Below are positions 25,744-30,190 of a stretch of DNA of 30,190 nucleotides, piece by piece (position 1 is the first letter of the stretch; every line of letters begins with the position of its first letter). The notes beneath the pieces were generated by a model. It had not been told where the DNA came from. It did no database searches and was given only the letters and a program-made list of their open reading frames with translations. This DNA comes from Verrucomicrobiota bacterium (GTDB lineage Bacteria; Verrucomicrobiota; Verrucomicrobiia; Opitutales; Opitutaceae), in assembly GCA_023426435.1 (NCBI GenBank), contig JAFAAS010000097.1:1-30190 (forward strand), given 5' to 3'. The position numbers and the translations under genes are program-made.

Positions 25744-26100
25744 TCACGGGGTGTTCGTGGGGTTGGGGGCGAGCGGCGGGGCTTTCGGCCGAGCCAGATC
25801 GGCGGAGACAGTTTCGATCATCGAGAAAAACTCTTTTTCGAGATCGAGGTTGTAGCATTTCGCGAGCACGAGAACGCTCCACAGGCAGTCGGCGAGCTCG
25901 TGTCCCAGCTTGCGGTCGAGGTCATGGACATCGCGGGTGCCGGCCTTTGCCATGACCAGTTTCATCAATGCGCCCACATCCACGACGAAACCTTGCATGA
26001 TCTGCTCGGCGGTCCACGCAGGGCGACCGGACGCTTGTGCCGCGCGATCGAAACGGGCGCGCAATTCCATGGCTTTGTCGGTGAGGCTGGGGAGGTTCAT
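25744..26100 (-). CDS. MazG-like nucleotide pyrophosphohydrolase
   Basis: A 118-residue all-alpha protein. The segment HDLDRKLGHELADCLWSVLVLAKCYNLDLEKEF has the Glu...Glu-x-x-Asp metal-binding layout of MazG-like/dCTPase-type enzymes, which hydrolyse (d)NTPs or modified nucleotides to monophosphates. The C-terminus is a Pro-rich tail. The exact nucleotide is unknown. It is the last of three same-strand small genes. Confidence 0.8.
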   Translation of the reverse strand: MNLPSLTDKAMELRARFDRAAQASGRPAWTAEQIMQGFVVDVGALMKLVMAKAGTRDVHDLDRKLGHELADCLWSVLVLAKCYNLDLEKEFFSMIETVSADLARPKAPPLAPNPTNTP

Positions 26101-26185
26101 CGGCGAATTTCAGCGGCGCGGTCCGACCAAGCGCGATGAAAGAACGCAGCAAGGGTGACGAATGTGGAACGAGGCGTGAGGGACT

Positions 26186-26512
26186 TTAACGTCCGGTTTG
26201 AGCAATGCCGTAGATCGCGAGCGCGAGCAGTGCGAGATGCGCTGTGACGGAAAACCCGCCGATGGAGATGCCGATCCAAGCGTGAACGGTTCCGCGAATG
26301 GAGGGTGTCATCTTGCGTTGGCGGAGGCCGGAGATGCCGAGAGGAATGGCGATGCACCCGAGGATGAATCCGATTCCTGGAATGATGCTGAATATACCCA
26401 GGTAGTAGGCGGTGAGTGCGTGTGGATTCTTGTAGGGAATGATTCCTCCGGTTGCGTCGGCCGTTTGAAAAGGCAGGGGAGGCGGGGTTTGGGGTGATGA
26501 TGTGGTGGGCAT
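26186..26512 (-). CDS. Small DUF4190-like membrane protein
   Basis: A 108-residue protein with a Pro/Thr-rich N-terminus and two hydrophobic hairpins (ALTAYYLGIFSIIPGIGFILGCIAIPLG, then WIGISIGGFSVTAHLALLALAIYG) around GLRQRK. This layout is common in DUF4190-type membrane proteins of unknown function. The ATG at 26512 avoids overlap with the preceding gene; an ATG at 26584 would overlap it by 23 bp. Confidence 0.65.
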   Translation of the reverse strand: MPTTSSPQTPPPLPFQTADATGGIIPYKNPHALTAYYLGIFSIIPGIGFILGCIAIPLGISGLRQRKMTPSIRGTVHAWIGISIGGFSVTAHLALLALAIYGIAQTGR

Positions 26513-26561
26513 GAAGGAGACTGCTGGGGCGACAGATGGAGCGTGCAGTGCGGCGCGATTG

Positions 26562-26786
26562 TTATTTGATACGGGTTGATCCATCCCTGACGCGCGGATG
26601 CTTGTTGATATAAGTATTTAGTCCGTCGCCGGAGTCGGCGAGTTTCTTTAGCGTCGCGAGGTGGGCGGCGCCGATGCTCTCGAGTGTATAGGCGTGGGTT
26701 GCGCCATTAGCGAAGCGGATGTGAATCCACCGATCGCTATACTTATAGCCGGTCACGCCGGACTCTGCGTTCCGGTAGGGGTTCAT
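26562..26786 (-). CDS. Small conserved-looking protein, KTSC-like
   Basis: A 74-residue protein starting at the ATG at 26786. ESGVTGYKYSDRWIHIRFANG, THAYTLESIGAAHLATLKKLA and GDGLNTYINKHPR form an ordered pattern seen in small bacterial proteins of unknown function resembling KTSC-domain proteins. No enzyme residue is evident. It lies about 50 bp from the left edge of the decayed IS110 fragment, reading away from it, so its own promoter may have been affected by that insertion. Confidence 0.6.
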   Translation of the reverse strand: MNPYRNAESGVTGYKYSDRWIHIRFANGATHAYTLESIGAAHLATLKKLADSGDGLNTYINKHPRVRDGSTRIK

Positions 26787-26834
26787 CGATCGGAATACAA
26801 TGACGCGATTTATTTGCGACTCAACGCACGCGGC

Positions 26835-27103
26835 CGTGTGTGTCGTTTGGTCGGAGTCGGCGTGTTGACGGCGGGGACGGTTGAGCGCGAGGTCCTTGAT
26901 TGGGGGCGGTTCAGGTCGGGCAAGAAACTGAGCAGCTTCGTGGGATTTTCGCCGAGCGAAGACTCGTCCGGCGAGCGACGTCGTCTCGGATCGATCGACA
27001 AGCACGGCAGTGCGCGATTGCGCTTCCGGTGGACTGGTGGCGGGTGCGCACCGGCCGGGTGACGTGCGAGGAGCTGGGCCTGCGGTTCCCGTCGGCCGTG
27101 TAA
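26835..27103 (+). pseudogene. IS110-family transposase remnant (C-terminal fragment, internally deleted)
   Basis: One frame gives RLVGVGVLTAGTVEREVLDW, GRFRSGKKLSSFVGFSPSED, SSGERRRLGSIDKHGSARLR. This is the C-terminal Transposase_20 domain of IS110/IS116/IS902 elements (helix-hairpin-helix, then the SSG-RRLG-I-K-G segment). Around 27021-27030 the homology jumps to another frame: ALPVDWWRVRTGRV then EELGL up to TAA at 27103, which is the very C-terminus of the same family. About 40-50 residues between the two blocks are missing and the frame is broken. The N-terminal RuvC-like DEDD domain is absent. The element is dead. Confidence 0.8.
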
Positions 27104-27340
27104 CCGGCGTTCGTTCTTTGCCTTCCCCCGTTTGGTCTTTGAGCGCGGCCGGGTCCGTCGACCCGAGATGTGGCTTGTGTGCTCCACGCAGTATCAGAGT
27201 GGGCCGGCGGCCCGGCTTGCGCTCGCCAGCAGGAAAACCCTGCGGATGCTCCTTCACCTGGACATATCCTCTTGTGCGGCTCGTGACCAACACGAGCGAC
27301 GGATAACAGCTTAGGCCCGGCACTTTTTTGCCGGATCACC
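27104..27340 (+). mobile_element. Probable IS110-element right-end noncoding region
   Basis: After the transposase stop come ~230 bp without a credible gene but with several perfect hairpins: GGGCC/GGCCC (27201-27213), GCAGG/CCTGC (27229-27243), GCTCGTG/CACGAGC (27279-27297) and CCGGCA/TGCCGG (27317-27334). IS110-family elements carry a structured noncoding end, and in the IS1111 subgroup a bridge-RNA region lies after the gene. Calling this a remnant of such an end is inference from position and structure. Its outer boundary is not defined. Confidence 0.4.
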
Positions 27341-27473
27341 TCTCCTTCCACTGGCGAGACCGCGATTCAACCCAACCTAAACGGGAGTTTTGGGGTAACT
27401 CCAAAGAAAGCAGCCAAACCTCTCTCTATGTAAAACATTTCCGCTTCGCGCTCCGCGCTTGACTATAGACTTC
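27341..27473. other. Spacer between IS remnant and cassette array
   Basis: This stretch is AT-richer than the sequence to the left. I see no gene. One inverted repeat, GGAGTT (27384-27389) / AACTCC (27397-27402), could be a small hairpin. Confidence 0.4.
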
Positions 27474-27562
27474 TCATAACAGCCACACGTGTGCTTGGCG
27501 CGAGCCGTGCGTAAGCACGGAACGTGACAAGCATACGTGTTGGCTGTAGCGCCTGGTTGGGC
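27474..27562 (-). repeat. attC site 1, terminal, truncated in one spacer
   Basis: 89 bp. The right box GTTGGGC (27556-27562) and both paired arms are intact, but the 10-base spacer found in the other four copies next to the left box (GTCAAAGATC) is missing. The left box is only the weak TCATAAC. The low-coordinate end of this last site is therefore eroded or replaced by flanking DNA. It follows the toxin gene, which stops 3 bp away. Confidence 0.8.
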
Positions 27563-27564
27563 AT

Positions 27565-27858
27565 CTAGTGCCGCGACAATCCAAACTCCGGATGCCGCCG
27601 GTTGTGGCGCAAAACCAACACGCGCACTTCATCTCCTACTATTCGAAAGAGAAATTGGTATCGGAATACGCGTAACCGAGCGCGACGGATGTCGCCCCGA
27701 AAGAACCCGAATCGCGTGGGGTCGGATGCGATGCGATCCTTAGTTGCCTCGACCTCTGCAAAGAATCGATCACCCAACTTCGTGCCGCCTTCTCGATCGA
27801 AATATTCCAAAGCGAGCCGTAGGTCGGTCTGGACGGCACGGTGAAAGTGGAGCTTCAC
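27565..27858 (-). CDS. RelE/ParE-family toxin (cassette 1)
   Basis: A 97-residue protein with the ParE/RelE layout: FHRAVQTDLRLALEYFDREG, KLGDRFFAEVEATKDRIASDPTRFG, then IRRARLRVFRYQFLFRIVGDEVRVLVLRHNRRHPEFG. RelE toxins cleave mRNA at the ribosome and ParE toxins poison gyrase; the segment ending HNRRHPEFG is commoner in the ParE-like group, but the target is not certain. The start is a GTG at 27858 that overlaps the antitoxin stop (GTGA), so the toxin is translated after the antitoxin. An in-frame ATG at 27888 would lie inside the antitoxin gene. The gene ends 2 bp before attC1. Confidence 0.85.
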   Translation of the reverse strand: MKLHFHRAVQTDLRLALEYFDREGGTKLGDRFFAEVEATKDRIASDPTRFGFFRGDIRRARLRVFRYQFLFRIVGDEVRVLVLRHNRRHPEFGLSRH

Positions 27859-28067
27859 CGTCCGAGCCCGCGACGAAGCTGATCCCAAGAAACCGCGGCT
27901 TGCGGATCACGCGCCATTTCCGCATCGCGCCGTTCCGCTTCGGCGAAGCCCCCGTCGTCCTCATCGAGAATAGCGGGCAAGCTTTCGAGCAAATCTGCGG
28001 CGAGTTCCGCTTTCTCAGCGACAGACAGGGAATTAGCGTGCTCTCGAAGTTCCTGAACGCGGGTCAT
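27855..28067 (-). CDS. Addiction-module antitoxin, RelB-like (TIGR02574 type; cassette 1)
   Basis: A 70-residue acidic protein: TRVQELREHANSLSVAEKAE, LAADLLESLPAI, then an acidic hinge (LDEDDGGFAEAERRDAEMAR) and a C-terminal VSWDQLRRGL. The L-xxAEKAELA-DLLESL opening and the late W-x-x-LR are typical of the addiction-module component family that pairs with ParE/RelE toxins. It precedes and overlaps the toxin gene, and about 44 bp separate its ATG from the attC2 box. Cassettes of this type usually carry their own promoter; none is obvious by eye. Confidence 0.85.
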   Translation of the reverse strand: MTRVQELREHANSLSVAEKAELAADLLESLPAILDEDDGGFAEAERRDAEMARDPQAAVSWDQLRRGLGR

Positions 28068-28111
28068 GCAGAGAAAGATAGTTCAGGGAGCTGCAGATGC
28101 CAGTGGATATT

Positions 28112-28210
28112 GCCTAACGTCAAAGATCAGCCACACGTGTGCTTGGCGCGAGCCGTGCGTAAGCACGGATCGTGACAAGCATACGTGTTGGCTGTAGCGC
28201 CTGGTTCGGC
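28112..28210 (-). repeat. attC site 2
   Basis: 99 bp, with boxes GCCTAAC (28112-28118) and GTTCGGC (28204-28210). Two unpaired 9-base spacers flank a long stem (CAGCC-ACACGTGTGCTTG against CAAGCATACGTGTTGGCTG) with one extrahelical T in the right arm, and an apical hairpin CCGTGC-GTAA-GCACGG. It also encodes the last 28 residues of the cassette 2 protein. Confidence 0.9.
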
Positions 28211-28644
28211 GTTTCATACGGCGGCGGCCAATACGGGCGATCTACAAGGTATGCGGGTGCAAAGGGAAAATTCCACAGACGCCAAACGCCGCCTTCTCGC
28301 ACCAGATAAATCACGGAATGGATGTGCAGCTTCTTTCGATCAACTAGCGTCTCAGCCTTCACCGGCGCATCCGCAAAGTCACCGTTCTCGGCTACCGTCC
28401 CGACCTGAATCTTCGAAATTACCCAGCCAAGCTCCGTCGATCTCCTCACCCACGAATCTCGATCGATGCCGCGGCGATACTCACTAGACATGCCGTCGAA
28501 GATTTCCGCGTAACGCTTTTCCTGCGAGAGCTTCTCCAGCCGTTCAACTGCCCCGAGTTGCGGCAAAAGCTCGTCCAGCACGCTATCGCTAGCGCCGGCC
28601 ACCGAAACCATGAGGACGAAGATCGACAATACACGCGTTATCAT
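28120..28644 (-). CDS. Secreted protein with attC-encoded C-terminal tail (cassette 2)
   Basis: A 174-residue protein of unknown function. The ATG at 28644 gives a signal peptide (MITRVLSIFVLMVSVAGAS) and lies 8-9 bases inside the cassette; an ATG at 28659 would lie across the recombination point. The mature domain (EKRYAEIFDGMSSEYRRGID, SWVRRSTELGWVISKIQVG, VIYLVREGGVWRLWNF) has the size and pattern of small NTF2-like or DUF4019-type domains, only a suggestion. The reading frame then enters attC2 and ends with 28 residues (NQALQPTRMLV ... RVADL) encoded by the attC itself (28120-28206). The same tail, differing at five residues, ends the protein of cassette 3. Confidence 0.75.
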   Translation of the reverse strand: MITRVLSIFVLMVSVAGASDSVLDELLPQLGAVERLEKLSQEKRYAEIFDGMSSEYRRGIDRDSWVRRSTELGWVISKIQVGTVAENGDFADAPVKAETLVDRKKLHIHSVIYLVREGGVWRLWNFPFAPAYLVDRPYWPPPYETPNQALQPTRMLVTIRAYARLAPSTRVADL

Positions 28645-28647
28645 TTT

Positions 28648-28746
28648 GCCGAACATCAAAGATCAGCCACGCGTATGCTTGGCGCGGAGCGTGCGTCAGC
28701 ACGATCCGTGACAAGCATATGCGTTGGCTGTAGCGCCTGGTTCGGC
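28648..28746 (-). repeat. attC site 3
   Basis: 99 bp, with boxes GCCGAAC (28648-28654) and GTTCGGC (28740-28746). It is the most divergent copy: its stem reads ACGCGTATG instead of ACACGTGTG, with matching change (A to G) on the opposite arm, so pairing is kept. The apical hairpin is CGTGC-GTCA-GCACG. It encodes the end of the cassette 3 protein. Confidence 0.9.
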
Positions 28747-29240
28747 AGATTCGTTATATAACTAGTCCAAAACTCGAGACGCTTGTCTGAGTCGACGGTG
28801 AGGCGAGACATGTAAGAAATCTGGACACCTCCATCGTCGCGGAAAACAGTCTTGCTGATCCCGGATTCATTCCAGCGAGGCGCATGATGCTTCAGAATGT
28901 AACCTGACGGAGTCGGCGTGAGCTCATATGTGAAGCCCGAATCATCCTTTTGCTTCACCTCCTCCGAAATGGCGGTGACCTGTTCGACCGTCGGAAGACG
29001 CGGCTGATACTCAAATCGCAGAATTTCTGTCCACTTGCCTCGTTCTGCAATCTCGGGGGTAAACGCGACAACATATGAGCGCTCTCCGATGCGCCTAGAT
29101 TCATAAGCGACCCACACTCGCCCATCCGCAGCCACGTAGGAGGTGTCTGATACGGCCGGGAAGCGGAAGGCCTGTGATTCAGGCGGCGAAACGCATCCGG
29201 ATAAACTCATAAGAAGCGTAAGTATCAATATTGTGCGCAT
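28656..29240 (-). CDS. Lipoprotein with attC-encoded C-terminal tail (cassette 3)
   Basis: A 194-residue lipoprotein: the short signal MRTILILTLLMSLSGC has its lipidation cysteine at residue 16. The mature part (VAADGRVWVAYESRRIGERS, VVAFTPEIAERGKWTEILRF, DSGFTYELTPTPSGYILKHH, FRDDGGVQISYMSRLTVDSD) is beta-rich; I recognise no family. The last 28 residues (NQALQPTHMLV ... RVADL) are encoded by attC3 (28656-28742) and match the cassette 2 tail at 23 of 28 positions. The ATG lies 16 bases from the recombination point in attC4. Confidence 0.75.
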   Translation of the reverse strand: MRTILILTLLMSLSGCVSPPESQAFRFPAVSDTSYVAADGRVWVAYESRRIGERSYVVAFTPEIAERGKWTEILRFEYQPRLPTVEQVTAISEEVKQKDDSGFTYELTPTPSGYILKHHAPRWNESGISKTVFRDDGGVQISYMSRLTVDSDKRLEFWTSYITNLPNQALQPTHMLVTDRADARSAPSIRVADL

Positions 29241-29250
29241 AAAAAGTGCC

Positions 29251-29349
29251 GCCGAACGTCAAAGATCAGCCACACGTGTGCTTGGCGCGGGCTGTGCGTA
29301 AGCACAGAACGTGACAAGCATACGTGTTGGCTGTAGCGCCTGGTTAGCC
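29251..29349 (-). repeat. attC site 4
   Basis: 99 bp, with boxes GCCGAAC (29251-29257) and GTTAGCC (29343-29349). The apical hairpin is CTGTGC-GTAA-GCACAG, where copies 1, 2 and 5 have CCGTGC/GCACGG: a compensatory change on both arms. The FRG gene stops 1 bp before this site and so does not enter it. Confidence 0.9.
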
Positions 29350-29350
29350 C

Positions 29351-30052
29351 TCATTTCTTTGCCTTCCCGAAAGTCTTCCAAAAAGTCCGAACATCATCAC
29401 GCCCCGACCATCCCATGTAAGCGCACAGCCCGTCCAAGTCGGGGAAAAGCGTCATTCGATTAAATCCATACTTATCGAGTTCGAAGATCATCTCTCGACG
29501 ATAATTCTTATCGATCACGATCTTCACAAAAATATCCTTCGGACCAAGAGACTTGCCGACAGGTAATGAAGGTGGCCCGTGATAAGTGAAGATTCCGCTC
29601 TGACGAACGATACGCTGGGCGACGCCACGAGGGATAATTCGGCCTACACCCTTAAAATCGGAAGGCTTCGTCTTCTCGGTGTCTATCGGGATGTCGTCAT
29701 AAAACGCAAAAACGGCAGCGTCCCGATCTTCCTCAGGAAACACGGCGAAATACGCCGCGACCATTGGATTGTAGCTCCAATCGAGTAAAGGCGTGGGCAA
29801 ACCGTGGTGCTGAGCGACCGCCAACCAATCCCACTCATTCTCGGGCTGAACATTCAGAAACTCGACAGCGCGCCGCTTGAAAGACGGAAAGAACACCGGG
29901 TAATCCAGCTTGGTGTATTCAGGGCGAGCGGCCTTGGGCACGAGCTCCCAATCGGCGTCATTATGTCCACGATAGATCACCAGCCGATTGTTCAAGAACC
30001 GGCGGGTCAGTTTGTGAAACTCGTCGAATGACTTGATGCGAACGACTTCCAT
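29351..30052 (-). CDS. FRG-domain protein (cassette 4)
   Basis: A 233-residue cytoplasmic protein. LVIYRGHNDADWELVPKAAR holds the domain's name motif (here YRG, residues 27-29) and is followed by WDWLAVAQHHGLPTPLLDWS (residues 75-93), then NPMVAAYFAVF; this pair defines the FRG domain. The C-terminal part continues with HGPPSLPVGKSLGPKDIFVKIVIDKNYRREMIFEL, usual for full-length members. FRG proteins have no settled biochemical function, but they occur often among mobile elements and defence-related loci; a defence role is inference. The ATG is 8 bp from attC5 and the gene ends 1 bp before attC4. Confidence 0.85.
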   Translation of the reverse strand: MEVVRIKSFDEFHKLTRRFLNNRLVIYRGHNDADWELVPKAARPEYTKLDYPVFFPSFKRRAVEFLNVQPENEWDWLAVAQHHGLPTPLLDWSYNPMVAAYFAVFPEEDRDAAVFAFYDDIPIDTEKTKPSDFKGVGRIIPRGVAQRIVRQSGIFTYHGPPSLPVGKSLGPKDIFVKIVIDKNYRREMIFELDKYGFNRMTLFPDLDGLCAYMGWSGRDDVRTFWKTFGKAKK

Positions 30053-30059
30053 GTTTTTT

Positions 30060-30158
30060 GGCTAACGTCAAAGATCAGCCACACGTGTGCTTGGCGCGGG
30101 CCGTGCGAAAGCACGGAACGTGACAAGCATACGTGTTGGCTGTAGCGCCTGGTTCGGC
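30060..30158 (-). repeat. attC site 5
   Basis: 99 bp, with boxes GGCTAAC (30060-30066) and GTTCGGC (30152-30158), the same stem as copies 1, 2 and 4 and an apical hairpin CCGTGC-GAAA-GCACGG. It belongs to the next cassette, whose gene lies beyond the window. Confidence 0.9.
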
Positions 30159-30190
30159 CGTTTGCTCATGCCACGTCATATCGAGCTCTC

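Larger units (their letters stand above)
27474..30190 (-). mobile_element. Integron gene-cassette array (integrase outside the window)
   Basis: Five near-identical attC sites alternate with four complete cassettes, each one gene (or one toxin-antitoxin pair) on the minus strand with its attC immediately downstream; a fifth cassette starts at 30159. Genes start 8-16 bases from the recombination point and stop within 2 bases of attC, or inside it. The DNA is clearly AT-richer than the rest of the window. In attC sites of class 1 cassettes the extra unpaired base lies in the gene-proximal arm; here it lies on the high-coordinate side, so the cassettes read leftwards and attI/intI should lie beyond 30190. 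No intI or attI is visible, so only an array can be claimed. At 30159-30190 a minus-strand frame ending RARYDVA-stop (30166) may be the end of the next cassette gene. Confidence 0.88.

Noticed and set aside
27132..27314. A 60-codon open frame after the transposase remnant
   Set aside because: It has no family likeness and covers a region of hairpins better explained as the noncoding end of the insertion element.
27474..30158. The five repeats as a CRISPR array
   Set aside because: Repeats are about 99 bp with strong internal stems, spacing is 440-710 bp and each interval holds a gene; no cas genes are present.
27474..30158. The repeats as simple REP/BIME or MITE insertions
   Set aside because: They have integron end boxes, an extrahelical base, fixed orientation, one gene per interval and genes ending at the site boundary, which REP or MITE copies would not show.
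26835..30190. An integron integrase or attI inside the window
   Set aside because: No frame shows the tyrosine-recombinase motifs of IntI; the orientation of the cassettes places it beyond the right edge.
30166..30190. Partial gene of the fifth cassette ending RARYDVA
   Set aside because: Only eight codons are visible and another frame ends equally well; too little to annotate as a gene.

Overview
The window reads as a stretch of a high-GC Gram-negative chromosome. It encodes many lipoprotein signals, outer-membrane or periplasmic proteins and weak Shine-Dalgarno sequences. The gene content (LpoB/YcfL-type lipoproteins, a long cystathionine-gamma-synthase-like enzyme, an ABC exporter paired with a minimal zincin) would fit Verrucomicrobiota, possibly Opitutaceae. 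That placement is inference; there is no marker gene here to prove it.

Positions 1-3573 hold the 3' end of an auxin-efflux-carrier-type permease, a secreted coiled-coil LysM protein and a glycerol kinase. Positions 3847-9436 form a same-strand run: a secreted trypsin-like protease with a PEGA domain, a CsgG/FlgT-like protein, a large lipoprotein, a YcfL-like lipoprotein and an LpoB-like lipoprotein, closed by a strong terminator. Two glycine-zipper envelope proteins follow. Positions 10768-13992 hold a second run with paralogues of the same modules in the reverse order (LpoB, large lipoprotein, YcfL-like, possible CsgG-like). These two runs look like a duplicated cell-envelope system.

Positions 14012-26786 are ordinary housekeeping and accessory genes: EamA and MATE transporters, a YggU protein, a PLP enzyme, exonuclease III, a CinA C-terminal amidohydrolase, a SYLF protein, an ABC exporter with a coupled metallopeptidase, a Spy-like periplasmic protein, a BaiN-like flavoprotein, a MazG-like pyrophosphohydrolase and two small proteins.

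From about 26.8 kb the character changes. A decayed IS110-family transposase fragment is followed by a visibly AT-richer region with five near-identical, strongly foldable 89-99 bp repeats at 27474-30158. Their terminal boxes (RYYYAAC-like and GTTRRRY-like), paired inner arms, unpaired spacers and one extrahelical base identify them as integron attC sites. They delimit four complete gene cassettes, all transcribed on the minus strand: a RelB/ParE-type toxin-antitoxin pair, a secreted protein, a lipoprotein and an FRG-domain protein. A fifth cassette begins at the right edge. No integron integrase is in the window; orientation predicts it to the right, beyond 30190. The attC sites also act as coding sequence: two cassette genes read into their own attC and gain almost the same 28-residue C-terminal tail, and that frame stays open in all five sites.
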